Shown here: positions 1-9,356 of the stretch, one piece after another
Layout of the letters: every line of letters starts with the position of its first letter
Numbering within the stretch: position 1 is the first letter of the stretch
Origin: Tumebacillus_A lipolyticus
GTDB taxonomy: Bacteria; Bacillota; Bacilli; Tumebacillales; Tumebacillaceae
Direction of reading: 5' to 3'
Assembly (NCBI RefSeq): GCF_042682745.1
Contig: NZ_JBHUIO010000002.1
Coordinates: forward strand, 682,001-746,000
Length of the DNA: 64,000 nucleotides
Translations under genes and position numbers: made by a program
The notes under the pieces: model-generated
The model's database searches: none
Told to the model about the DNA's origin: nothing
Seen by the model: only the letters and a program-made list of their open reading frames with translations

Positions 1-24
1 GCCAAGCGCGTGCAGGCGCAATGA
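1..24 (+). CDS. Possible 3' end of a convergent plus-strand gene
   Basis: Reading frame 1 of the plus strand is open from the window edge for seven codons (AKRVQAQ) and stops at a TGA at 22-24. A perfect hairpin with a T-run follows 18 bases later, which is what the end of a rightward gene looks like. Only seven codons are visible, so neither family nor function can be given, and frame 2 is also open here. It would converge on the large PKS operon. The call rests on the terminator context alone. Confidence 0.3.
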   Translation, partial: AKRVQAQ

Positions 25-42
25 GCGCTCCCTGCCACATCG

Positions 43-90
43 CAGAAAAGCGGATGCCCCGAGTTCGGAGAGCATCCGCTTTTCTGTTTT
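43..90 (+). terminator. Rho-independent terminator of the convergent gene
   Basis: A perfect 15-bp inverted repeat (arms 43-57 and 72-86) encloses a 14-base loop and is followed on the plus strand by TTTT at 87-90. The orientation suits a plus-strand gene ending just upstream at 24. The arm contains AAAA at 46-49, so the 3' arm is itself T-rich. Confidence 0.6.
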
Positions 91-142
91 GCGGCGCAGT
101 CAGGAAGCGCCTCGGACGAACCGCCCGCTCAAAAAGGATAGC

Positions 143-187
143 AAAACCCCCGCCAACCACAAAAACTGTGGTTGGCGGGGGTTTTTT
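143..187. terminator. Bidirectional rho-independent terminator at the operon end
   Basis: A perfect 15-bp stem (arms 147-161 and 167-181, GC-rich base of five C:G pairs) has a 5-base loop. It is flanked by AAAA at 143-146 and TTTTTT at 182-187, so it can act on both strands. On the minus strand it lies about 80 bases past the stop codon of the thioesterase-bearing PKS gene and should end the whole PKS transcript; on the plus strand it backs up the hairpin at 43-90. I see nothing else in the spacers 91-142 and 188-263. Confidence 0.85.
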
Positions 188-263
188 GGCTACTGACAGC
201 GCGCTGCATGTTGTGATCGATCTGATCGCGCCTTCAGCTTCCTGCATTCTTGATCATGTGCGC

Positions 264-3200
264 TCAACCTGAAGCGTTGATCACAATCGCTTCTGCGGTG
301 TGACGCTTGATAAATTCACCGACTACTCGGTTGAACGTTTCAGCATGTGTGTAGCTGGGCGCATGTCCTGCACCCTCGATTTCGCAGTAGGTGGAACCTG
401 CGATCTGCTCATGCAACCGTTTTGATTCGGCCGGATCGACCACTTGATCCGCTTGCCCCACGACGATCAGCGTCGGCGTTCGAATCGCCGCCAGATATTC
501 GCTGGTCGACGGGCCCTGATCCGCATAGACCTGCGCATAATGAAGAGCGTGCGCGTTTGAAGCTTCCCAGTTGGCGATCTCCTCATAATGATCGACTGCG
601 CCGATGTTGGCAAAATCTTGTTTCACTTTCTCCTTGAGCGGGATGTTCTCATCCTGCTGCGTCTGGATAAAGGAGCTGACCAGCGTCAGCGAGGCAATGC
701 GCTGCGGTTGTTGTTCAGCCAACACCTGGCCGACTTGGCCTCCCCACGAGCTTCCGACCACATGGACAGGCTCACCGATGGCTAAGCGATCCAACACCTC
801 GATCAGAACCTGCGCGACCCCGACAAGGCTGAAATCTTCACCGCCTTCGCTCAGTCCAAAACCTGGGCTGTGAATCACGACGATGCGGTGATCTCTCGCC
901 CATTCCTCGATCTGCGGGAGCCATTGTGGCGCGGTATATCCGAACCCGGGGATCAAGAGTATCGTCGGTCCCTGTCCGGTCATCACCACTTCCATGTTCT
1001 TCGCAGACGGCGTGTCGAGCAGGAAATGCACCAGCTGCTCGCGCGGTCGAGCTGCCAACGATTCCGGCTGCACTCGCTCGATCACCTGCGGAGCCATACC
1101 TTTTTCGCGGATCGTCTTCCAATAGTTTGTAAACTCCTCGCGCAGCGGTACGCCGCTCAGTTGCAGGATGCGCGCTTCTGCTTCACGAGGTGCATCGGAG
1201 TTGCGCTCACGCTTCGCTCCGAACAGATCTTCGAGCACCACCTGTTCCACCACATCTGCCGGATCGGCGCTGCCAAACTTTTCTGCGACGATGTCTGGCA
1301 TCTCGGTCAGGAAAAACTCGCTCAGCCTCGCAAGCGTTGGATGATCGAACAGCAAAGTGGCTGGCAGCTTGCCAAACTCTTTCTCGAACTGCTTGTTCAG
1401 CTCCATCACGACGAGCGAATCGACACCGTACTGTTCAAACTCTGTCTGCCGATCGAGCTTGGATCGGTCGATGCGCAGCACTTCGGAGAAGATCGTCTCG
1501 ACAAACTCCTGCACCGCTTCCTCTTTCGTTTTGCCCGTGCCCCGCGTCGCTGTGCTCGCAGGTTGCTCCGTTTGCACCGCCTGTTTTGCAACGCTCGTCT
1601 GCACAGCGCGCTCCGTCTGGATCGCCTTGCGATCTTGCCAGACGAGGCCGTCGCTTTCGCCAACGATGACAGTCTGACCCGATTCGTCCGCTTGCTGGCC
1701 GCTCAAACCAAAGACTTTCGCCTGACCAAATCCGTGTTCGGCCAACACTTCCTGCCATTTTTTCGCGCTGAGCAACGGAGAATGCTCCAACCGCTGCTCC
1801 GCATCCTCATAGAGCCACCAACCGCTGGTCATCCCAAAGGTCAACGTCGCAAAATCTTGGACTGCTGTCGCTTCGTTGATCACGATCAAGCCGTTCTTCT
1901 TGAGCAGCTTTTTCGCTTGGCCGAGGGTGTTGGCGATCCGCTTGGTCGCATGGAGCACGTTGGTCGCCAGGATCAGGTCGATCCGATTCGGCTCAAACCC
2001 TTGCCCGAGCGGATCTTTTTCGATGTCGAGCACGGTGAACTCCACAAACGGATAGTCTGTGCCGAACGTGCGCCGCCCGTGTTGGGTAAAGCCGACCGAG
2101 ATGTCCGTATAGTCATACTGCACGTGACTGCCAAATGCGCGCAGCCGCTCCAACACCGCGCTGCTCGTGCCGCCTGTCCCCGCACCGATCTCCAGAATTC
2201 GTACGCTCGCCCGGTCGTTTTGCGCCAGTCGCTGCTTGACAAACTCCTGCACAAAGCTTGCGACCAGCTGATTGTAGTAATCGGTCATTCTGTTCCCTTT
2301 GTAGATGTTTTCCACCAGCGATTTCGATCCGTTCGGGAACATGACCTCCATATGGTTTTTCCGCCCGGTCAGCACTTCAGGATATGCGGTGACGCACGCC
2401 CAGACCAGATTCACATACGCTTCCATGTCAGATCGTGAAGCGAGGAAACGCTCTTTTTCACCGACCAGATCGTCAAGCATCTCGATCGTCTCCGCCCGAT
2501 CCACTTCGGTCGTCGTGATCAATCGAGTGCCCGCAAGCTCCGCAAAGCGCCCTTTGCGCAGCATGTCGAGCAACGCATCGAACAGGCGATCATACTCGGA
2601 CAGAACGCCGAGTTGCCGTTTTAGCTCCTCGATCTCATGCTGTTCTCCGCCGCTTTGGAAAACACCCATCTCGCGGAACGCCTTCAGGAGCAACAGTTGC
2701 CCAAAACGCTCGAATGCTGCAAAATCCTGCTGTTTGCCTTCCAGCTGGTCGATGTCGGCAAAGCCGGTCGGAGTGGCTGTCGCAACGATCTGCAGCAGAG
2801 AGGGCTCGCGCTCCGGATAGACGGCGATCTTTTTGCTGTAGTCGACCCCCATCTGTTCCAAGACGCGCCGCTCCGCCTTGTAGGGAATCAGCTGCGAGAT
2901 CGGGTTGGCAAGCGCCGTCTCGATCGCCCGCATCCCTTCTTCCGGCTTGATCGAATGCACGCCGAATTCTGCCATGCGCTTGTTGTATTCCTCGGAGGCG
3001 ACGATGCCGACACTTCCCCAGTAGCCCCAGTTGATCACTTTTACCGGATAGGGCATGACTTGATCCAGGTGGAGAGCGAAAGCGTCTTTGAACGTGCACC
3101 CCGCCGAATAGTTGCTCTGGCCAGGTCCTGCGACAAACGAGTTGGCCGAGGAGAGAAACAGCATAAAGTCTAACGGTTCGTCTTGAAGAACGTGCTGGAG

Positions 3201-6200
3201 GACGACACTGCCCTGCACTTTCGGCGTCAGCGCCTCAAGCAGCGTCGCTTCCTCCATATTCTCGATCGCCCGATCGCGCAGCACGATCGCCGAGTGGATC
3301 ACGCCATCGATCGAGCCGAATCGCTCCTTCGCGCTCGCAACCGCCGCGCGCATGCTGTTCGGATCGGTCGCGTCCGCTTGCAGATAGAGCACTTCTCCGC
3401 CCAACGCTTCGATCTCCCCTAGCTTGGCAATACGCGCTTCCTCCAACTCGCTGCGCCCGATCAGCACGATGCGGCCTTGGACAGTATTCGCAAGATGCTT
3501 CGCCATTTCCAGCCCAATCCCGCCCGCTCCACCGACGATCAGGTAGACGCCTTTCGTTTTGAACGGCGTATCGGTCACGGCAGGCAAGGAGATTGGATGG
3601 ATGGTGCGAACGAACCGCTTGCCGTTGCGAATCGCCACGACTTCACCGCTCAGGCTTCCCGGCTCGTTTACCATCGCAAGCGTCACACCGCGCAGCTCAT
3701 CTTCTGTCGGCGCTGCCGGAAGCGAGATGTCCAAGCAGGTGATCGATGCCTCCGCATACTCTTTTGCCATCGTCAGCGTGAATCCGTGCAAGCTCGCCGC
3801 ATACGGTGTGGTCGTTTGTCCTGCCAGCACCGGAAGCACGTCGTTGGTGACCACTTTGAGCTTCAGGTTCTGCCTGAGCAAACCTTGCTTGGACAGCGCT
3901 TTGACCAGTCGGAACAGGGAGAGCACGCCCAGCTCTTGGCTGTTCGCTAACGCTTCCAGATCGCCGAGCTCCACCTTGTCGCTCTCCAGCCCGCCGAGAA
4001 AATAGACCTCGTCCAATGCGGGAATCTCTGCCAAAAAGCGTTCAAAGCCTTGCGCTTCTGTCGCTTTGACTTCAAAAGTGCTCGCAGAGACGCGACGGTT
4101 TCGCTGTCCGAGGCGCATCCGATAGATGTCCGCATCTGCGCACAGCTTGACCAACTCTTTTTCTAAGCCGAACGACTTGGCCGAATGGACGAACAGCACA
4201 GAGCGCTGCGCCTGCGCCGAACGGTCGATCCGCTCGGGCGAAAGCTTTTCCTGCACCCAGGTGGTTCCATAATAGAAATCGTCCGCTTCCTCTCTGCGCT
4301 CGCGCAGAGCGACGTCCCTGAGCTTGATGCAGACCTGCCCAGCTTCATCCAAAAGGGCAACGTGGAAACGATTCTCCCCGGCTGCCAGCACATAGGCGAA
4401 CCCGACCGGCTTGAGCGGCTGAACGATCTCCACTTCCCCGACTGCAAAGGGGAGCGTCGGCTGCGAACTCCGCTTGCGGCTGCCCAGCTGGAGGCCGATC
4501 ATCGCATGCAACGCGCTATCCATCAAGGAAGGATGCATCGTGTACGAATCGAGTTCGCGCTCCGTGCCTGACGCCATGTGCAGCGTTGCCAACACTTCCT
4601 CCTCCCCGATCCACAGCTCACCGAGACCTTGGAAATACGGACCGTAGCTGACACCGCCCGCATCGAACAGCGAGTAGATATGCTGCGAATCGTACTCGTC
4701 GACCTTGCGCATCCGCGATTTCAAAGCGGGGATGTCGAGCGATTGAGCGGTCAGCTCGGCAGGATCGGATGTCCGCTTTAGCTCTCCTCTTGCGTGAAGC
4801 ACGACCGCTTCCGCCTCATGGCTGACGATCTCAAAGGACAGATCTTCCCCTTGTTGATGCAGGACGATCTCCACTTCCTTCGGTTCGGCGACGACGATCG
4901 GTTGCAACCAGACCACGTCGGTGAGCCGATGATTGGTCGCGTCCTCAATCTGTCTGCTGGCAGCGAACGCCATCTCCAGATACCCCACGCCTGGCAGCAT
5001 CGGCTGCCCCATCACGCGATGCTCATCGACGATCCGGTCGGTCGGATGAAACGCCTTCTGCAAGACGAGACCACCCTGTAGACTTCGCTTCGCATTGATC
5101 TGATCGACCAGCGGGTGCAGCGCGGACGTTTTTCGGAAGGATCGACCGCTCTGCGGCACCCAGTGCCGCTCGCCCAAAAACGGATAGGTTGGCAGGGTGA
5201 TGCGTTTGTAACGATGCTCCGAGTCTAGCCCCTGCCACTCGATCTCCACGCCGAACGCCCACAGCTTCGCCAGTTTGAACAGATCCCGCTTGTGGAAGAT
5301 GACCTGCAGGAACGCTCTGCCCTCCTCACCCGCGAGCAGTTCCAGTCCTCCCTTGCCAGACTTCACGTTGTTTTGAACATCACCGTCGCCAAGCGGTTTC
5401 CCTTGCGCGAACGATTCCAATTTTTCCTGTAGCTCAGCAAGCGAAGAGACGACGAGCGCCAAGCGCTCCTCCATCATCTCCCGGCCGACTCGCAGCGTGT
5501 AGGCGAGCTCCGACAAGTGAAGAAGTGGAGTTTTCGACTCATGCTCATGCTCCGGTTCCGGCTTCGCTCCATTTCTCTGCTGCTCCATCTGGAGCAGCGC
5601 CGAGGCAAATGTCCCCGCTGTCGAAAAGAGGCTGGCATTGATGTCCAATGCGTACACATCGTTGATGCGGTCGGCCAGCTCCGTCAGCTTCATCGGGTCA
5701 AAACCGTAGTCTGCGATCGACTCTTCCAGCGAAATCTCTGCGGGGTTGACCTTGAGAATTTCGGAGGCGATGGTCAGCACTTCCTCGACGAACCGGCTCG
5801 GCATCCGTTCTGCTGCCTGCGCAGAGGAGACGCTCCGCCCGCTTGCCCCTTCGGCGATAAACGCGGCGAGCGACTGCGCATAGGCCCGCAAGCGGTCTTC
5901 ATTTTTGGCGGATAGCAGGATCAGCTGCGGTCGCGCGTCCAACTCTCCCTGCTCTTCGACCGACTGCGGCAGGTATTCTTCGAGGATGATATGCACGTTC
6001 GATCCGCCAGCGCCAAACGAACTGACGCCAGCCCGCCGGGGTAAAACCTGCTGCTTCCCCGCTTCGACCCGCTCCAGCCGCTTCCACTCGCTCAGCTCTT
6101 GCTGGACAAAAAAGGGCGAATCATCAAACTTGATATTCGGGTTGAGCGTTTGCGAATGCAAGGAAGGCACCAGCTGCTGATGCTTCATCTGCAGCAGCAC

Positions 6201-9200
6201 TTTGCTGACACCCGCAATCCCAGCTGCCGATTCGAGATGTCCGATGTTCGACTTGACCGATCCGATGGCGATCGATCGCTTCGGCAGCGCCGCATCTTTG
6301 AACGCCTTCATCAGTCCGGACATTTCGATCGGGTCGCCAAGCGAGGTGCCCGTTCCGTGCGCCTCAATATAGCTGATCGTGCTCGGGTCGATCTGCGCTT
6401 GACGAAGCGCCTCTGCGATCAGCTCTCCCTGAGCGTTCGGATTGGGAACGGTGTATCCGTTGACCTTCCCCCCGTGGTTGGCACTCGTGCTGCGGATCAC
6501 CCCGTGAATCTGATCGCCATCCTGCAAAGCTTTGTGCAGGGGCTTGAGCAGCACAGCTCCGACTCCCTCGCCTGGCACATAGCCGTCTCCGCCTTCGCCA
6601 AACGATCGGCAGCGGCCGTCTGTCGAAGCGTATTTTCCTTGGCTGAGCAAAAGATGTTTCGCCGGATGGATCGTCACATTGACGCCCCCGGCGATCGCCA
6701 GGTCGCTTTCGCCTTTGCGAATGCTGTCACAGGCCAGATGGATCGCGGTCAGCGAGGAGGAGCACATCGTGTCGATGGCGATGCTCGGGCCACGGAAATT
6801 GAAGAAGTAGGAGGTGCGGTTGGCGATCGACGCATAGGAAGAGGATGGAATGAACCCTTCCCCGTTCAGTGCATCTTCCAAGCCGAAGAACTGATAGTGC
6901 CCATACATGACACCCACAAATACGCCAGTTCGATCTCGCTTCAACCGATCCCGCGTGTAGCCCGCATCTTCGAGCGTGTTCCAAACCGTCTCTAAAAACA
7001 GCCGCTCCTGCGGGTCGAGATAGTCTGCTTCGCGTGGCGAGATGTTGAAGAACAGCGGGTCGAACTTGTCCACATCGTCGATGAAGCCGCCCCACTTCGC
7101 ATAGCTCTTCGCCCGGTTTTCTTGCGTCGGATCGAAATAGGGACGGTGATCCCATCGATCGCTCGGAATTTCGGTGATACAGTCTTTTCCTTCTTTTAGA
7201 TTGTTCCAAAACTGCTCTAAATTTCGCGCCATCGGATACCTGCCGCTGATCCCGACGATGGCGATCTCGATCTCTTCCTGAGCGGGGAGCGCGGAGGGAG
7301 CCGCTTGGCCCTCCGCCTGCTTGACCGGTTCGACAAATCGCGGCCTCGTCGCTGCGCCGATCTCTGCTGACCGGGTTGGTTCCTCCAGCGCAACAGGCAG
7401 CGCCTGCACGGGCGCAGACTGCACCGGGCCGATGAGACGGCTGATCGCGTCAAAATGATGGTCTACAAAATAGCTGGCGAGCTCCGCCGTGTTCTGATAT
7501 TCGAAGAAAAGCGTTTTCGACAGGTCGCCAAACGTGCTTTCCAGCTCGCGAGTCAGCGACATGATGATCATCGAATCGATCCCATACGCTTCGAACGACT
7601 CGTCCGCCACGATCTGATCGACCGGAAGCTTAAACTCCCGGGCAAGCATCTTTTTCAGATACTGCTCCGCTTGCGCCTGCACTTGATCGTTCGGTTGGCT
7701 CGCCGAAACGGTCTGGCTCTTCGGCTGAGCGGTTTCCACAGCGCGTTCGCTCGTCACCGCCACTTCTGCTACCGAAGCGGCTTGCCGCATCGCGTCTTTC
7801 TCTTGTGCAAACGCTCGGCGAATTCTGTCCGCATCTCCTGCCATCACCACCCATTGCGCTTCTGAGGAGCGCAAGGCGCATTCGAACGCCGCGATCCCTT
7901 GCTCTTTGCTGAGCGGTCGTAGACCGATCTCACGCTGCAGCGCTTCGATCGTCTCCGCTGGCACTTTCATGCCACCCGCCTCCCACAGCGGCCAGTTGAT
8001 CGAGAGCGTCTTTCCCGCTCGTCCACGCTGCGTTCGCCAGTTCGCAAAACGATCGAGAAACGCGTTGGCATAGGCATAGTCGCTCTGACCGACACTGCCC
8101 TGCAAAGCGGCAGTCGATGAGAACATTGCGAAAAAATCGAGCGCTTCGTCGCGCGTCGCTTCGTCCAGATGCACGGTGCCGATCACTTTCGGCGCAAATA
8201 CGTCTTGAAGTTCGCTCCCCGTTTTTTTCAAGAGGAAGGAGTCGCGCAAGAGGCCTGCGCTGTGCAGGATCCCGTGGAGGGCACCGAAGCGTTCCTTCGT
8301 TTGGCGCACCAGTTGTTCGACCGCGCTTTGATCGGCAAGGTCGGCACGAACATAGAGGACGTCAGCCCCCCGCGCCTTCCACGCTTGCAGTTGCTCCTGC
8401 TGTTGCGCAGTAAGCTCACTCCGGCCGGTCAGCACGAGACGCGCCTGCACGCGGCTGGCCAAGTGGTCGGCGAACATCGTGCCGAGACCACCCATCCCTC
8501 CTGTGATCAGATAGACGCCACGCGAGCGGAGCGGCACTTCTGCAGACAAGTCTGGCTGCACTTCTTCCAACCGCCGAACGAAGCGCTCTCCGTCCACATA
8601 CCTGACTTCCGCTTCCTCCCCCACAGTGGCCCATTCTGCAAGCAGCCAGTCGGCCACCGCCTCCGCTCGCGGAAGGTTGTTTGCGCCGGATAATTCGACC
8701 GCCTGACAGGTCAGCGTGCGATGTTCCAGCCTGATCGTGCGCGCCAGACTGCCGACCGCAGCAGCAAAGGGTTGTTCCTGCAGTCCGACCGTCGTGAAGG
8801 CATAGAGCAGATGCATGCTGTCCTTGATTCGCTGTTCAAGCAGCGCCTGGCTGAGATAAAACAGCGAGTACACGCCTTTGTCGAGCAGCGCCTGAGCGTC
8901 CGCGACCGAGTTGTAGCGTCCCTCTGACCACAGATGGACGATTCGTTTCGGGACGCCAGCGGTCGCCAGCAACGACTGCACAAGCTGACGATACTCTTCT
9001 GGGCGCGAAGGGTTCAGTTCATATGTGTGCTCATCGAGCGCTTGAAAGCGATCTCCTGTTCGCACCCGCACGATACGATCTGCCGCTCCTGACCGGCTGA
9101 GCAGCTCGGTGTGCAGATCTTCGCGATCATCGAAAATCACCATCACCCCGAGCGTCCCCGCAGCGGAAGAACGGCTCCCCTCCTTCTTCACCCAGTGCGG

Positions 9201-9356
9201 GCGGAAGTAGACGTTGCTGGTGGACGCATGCGCCAGTTTCTGCGGTTCCGGGCTTGACAGCAGGCCCTGAAGCAAGGACAGACCTTCCGCAGCCGTAAGC
9301 TGACCGCTCTGGATCTTTTGTAAAACCTGTTTGCGTTCAAAATTCTGTTTATCCAT
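264..9356 (-). CDS. Trans-AT PKS terminal subunit: KR-ACP-KS-DH-KR-MT-ACP-TE
   Basis: This is the last assembly-line protein, 3030 aa; it finishes the module begun on the previous subunit, runs one full module and releases the chain. From the N-terminus: helical docking segment (about 8-30, VLQKIQSGQLTAAEG); KR with GGMGGLG from G280 and catalytic Tyr427; ACP with Ser595; KS about 695-1128 with Cys865 in DTMCSSSL and both His motifs (EAHGTGT, IGHLES); a serine-less carrier-like insert (Pro1221 in place of Ser); LPTYPF near 1388; DH with His1446 (HRVMGQPMLP) and Asp1613; a second KR (G1936, Tyr2083); C-methyltransferase with LEIGAGTGGT near 2388; ACP Ser2647; and an alpha/beta-hydrolase thioesterase with Ser2870 (GSSWGG) and His2998. 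The ATG at 9356 is preferred over the TTG one codon earlier because GGAGGT sits 8 bases upstream. It overlaps the preceding gene by 8 bases. Predicted last unit: an alpha-methyl enoyl acid or ester. Confidence 0.95.
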   Translation of the reverse strand: MDKQNFERKQVLQKIQSGQLTAAEGLSLLQGLLSSPEPQKLAHASTSNVYFRPHWVKKEGSRSSAAGTLGVMVIFDDREDLHTELLSRSGAADRIVRVRTGDRFQALDEHTYELNPSRPEEYRQLVQSLLATAGVPKRIVHLWSEGRYNSVADAQALLDKGVYSLFYLSQALLEQRIKDSMHLLYAFTTVGLQEQPFAAAVGSLARTIRLEHRTLTCQAVELSGANNLPRAEAVADWLLAEWATVGEEAEVRYVDGERFVRRLEEVQPDLSAEVPLRSRGVYLITGGMGGLGTMFADHLASRVQARLVLTGRSELTAQQQEQLQAWKARGADVLYVRADLADQSAVEQLVRQTKERFGALHGILHSAGLLRDSFLLKKTGSELQDVFAPKVIGTVHLDEATRDEALDFFAMFSSTAALQGSVGQSDYAYANAFLDRFANWRTQRGRAGKTLSINWPLWEAGGMKVPAETIEALQREIGLRPLSKEQGIAAFECALRSSEAQWVVMAGDADRIRRAFAQEKDAMRQAASVAEVAVTSERAVETAQPKSQTVSASQPNDQVQAQAEQYLKKMLAREFKLPVDQIVADESFEAYGIDSMIIMSLTRELESTFGDLSKTLFFEYQNTAELASYFVDHHFDAISRLIGPVQSAPVQALPVALEEPTRSAEIGAATRPRFVEPVKQAEGQAAPSALPAQEEIEIAIVGISGRYPMARNLEQFWNNLKEGKDCITEIPSDRWDHRPYFDPTQENRAKSYAKWGGFIDDVDKFDPLFFNISPREADYLDPQERLFLETVWNTLEDAGYTRDRLKRDRTGVFVGVMYGHYQFFGLEDALNGEGFIPSSSYASIANRTSYFFNFRGPSIAIDTMCSSSLTAIHLACDSIRKGESDLAIAGGVNVTIHPAKHLLLSQGKYASTDGRCRSFGEGGDGYVPGEGVGAVLLKPLHKALQDGDQIHGVIRSTSANHGGKVNGYTVPNPNAQGELIAEALRQAQIDPSTISYIEAHGTGTSLGDPIEMSGLMKAFKDAALPKRSIAIGSVKSNIGHLESAAGIAGVSKVLLQMKHQQLVPSLHSQTLNPNIKFDDSPFFVQQELSEWKRLERVEAGKQQVLPRRAGVSSFGAGGSNVHIILEEYLPQSVEEQGELDARPQLILLSAKNEDRLRAYAQSLAAFIAEGASGRSVSSAQAAERMPSRFVEEVLTIASEILKVNPAEISLEESIADYGFDPMKLTELADRINDVYALDINASLFSTAGTFASALLQMEQQRNGAKPEPEHEHESKTPLLHLSELAYTLRVGREMMEERLALVVSSLAELQEKLESFAQGKPLGDGDVQNNVKSGKGGLELLAGEEGRAFLQVIFHKRDLFKLAKLWAFGVEIEWQGLDSEHRYKRITLPTYPFLGERHWVPQSGRSFRKTSALHPLVDQINAKRSLQGGLVLQKAFHPTDRIVDEHRVMGQPMLPGVGYLEMAFAASRQIEDATNHRLTDVVWLQPIVVAEPKEVEIVLHQQGEDLSFEIVSHEAEAVVLHARGELKRTSDPAELTAQSLDIPALKSRMRKVDEYDSQHIYSLFDAGGVSYGPYFQGLGELWIGEEEVLATLHMASGTERELDSYTMHPSLMDSALHAMIGLQLGSRKRSSQPTLPFAVGEVEIVQPLKPVGFAYVLAAGENRFHVALLDEAGQVCIKLRDVALRERREEADDFYYGTTWVQEKLSPERIDRSAQAQRSVLFVHSAKSFGLEKELVKLCADADIYRMRLGQRNRRVSASTFEVKATEAQGFERFLAEIPALDEVYFLGGLESDKVELGDLEALANSQELGVLSLFRLVKALSKQGLLRQNLKLKVVTNDVLPVLAGQTTTPYAASLHGFTLTMAKEYAEASITCLDISLPAAPTEDELRGVTLAMVNEPGSLSGEVVAIRNGKRFVRTIHPISLPAVTDTPFKTKGVYLIVGGAGGIGLEMAKHLANTVQGRIVLIGRSELEEARIAKLGEIEALGGEVLYLQADATDPNSMRAAVASAKERFGSIDGVIHSAIVLRDRAIENMEEATLLEALTPKVQGSVVLQHVLQDEPLDFMLFLSSANSFVAGPGQSNYSAGCTFKDAFALHLDQVMPYPVKVINWGYWGSVGIVASEEYNKRMAEFGVHSIKPEEGMRAIETALANPISQLIPYKAERRVLEQMGVDYSKKIAVYPEREPSLLQIVATATPTGFADIDQLEGKQQDFAAFERFGQLLLLKAFREMGVFQSGGEQHEIEELKRQLGVLSEYDRLFDALLDMLRKGRFAELAGTRLITTTEVDRAETIEMLDDLVGEKERFLASRSDMEAYVNLVWACVTAYPEVLTGRKNHMEVMFPNGSKSLVENIYKGNRMTDYYNQLVASFVQEFVKQRLAQNDRASVRILEIGAGTGGTSSAVLERLRAFGSHVQYDYTDISVGFTQHGRRTFGTDYPFVEFTVLDIEKDPLGQGFEPNRIDLILATNVLHATKRIANTLGQAKKLLKKNGLIVINEATAVQDFATLTFGMTSGWWLYEDAEQRLEHSPLLSAKKWQEVLAEHGFGQAKVFGLSGQQADESGQTVIVGESDGLVWQDRKAIQTERAVQTSVAKQAVQTEQPASTATRGTGKTKEEAVQEFVETIFSEVLRIDRSKLDRQTEFEQYGVDSLVVMELNKQFEKEFGKLPATLLFDHPTLARLSEFFLTEMPDIVAEKFGSADPADVVEQVVLEDLFGAKRERNSDAPREAEARILQLSGVPLREEFTNYWKTIREKGMAPQVIERVQPESLAARPREQLVHFLLDTPSAKNMEVVMTGQGPTILLIPGFGYTAPQWLPQIEEWARDHRIVVIHSPGFGLSEGGEDFSLVGVAQVLIEVLDRLAIGEPVHVVGSSWGGQVGQVLAEQQPQRIASLTLVSSFIQTQQDENIPLKEKVKQDFANIGAVDHYEEIANWEASNAHALHYAQVYADQGPSTSEYLAAIRTPTLIVVGQADQVVDPAESKRLHEQIAGSTYCEIEGAGHAPSYTHAETFNRVVGEFIKRHTAEAIVINASG
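5583..5795 (-). other. Serine-less carrier-like domain inside the KS adapter (terminal subunit)
   Basis: Residues about 1188-1258 of the terminal subunit have the helix pattern of an acyl carrier protein and a recognisable active-site region, YGFDPMKL, but Pro1221 stands where the phosphopantetheine serine should be. The segment lies between the first adapter helix after the KS (SAKNEDRLRAYAQSL) and the second (SELAYTLRVGREMMEERLA), so it interrupts the adapter instead of following an extension module. It cannot carry acyl groups as written. A structural or docking role is inferred. Confidence 0.75.

Noticed and set aside
21..272. 83-codon plus-strand frame at the left edge
   Set aside because: It runs through both terminator hairpins and into the 3' end of the PKS gene; it has no recognisable features.
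870..2438. 522-codon open frame on the plus strand
   Set aside because: It is antisense to the thioesterase, ACP and MT of the terminal subunit, whose motifs are intact; no ribosome site or known domain supports it.
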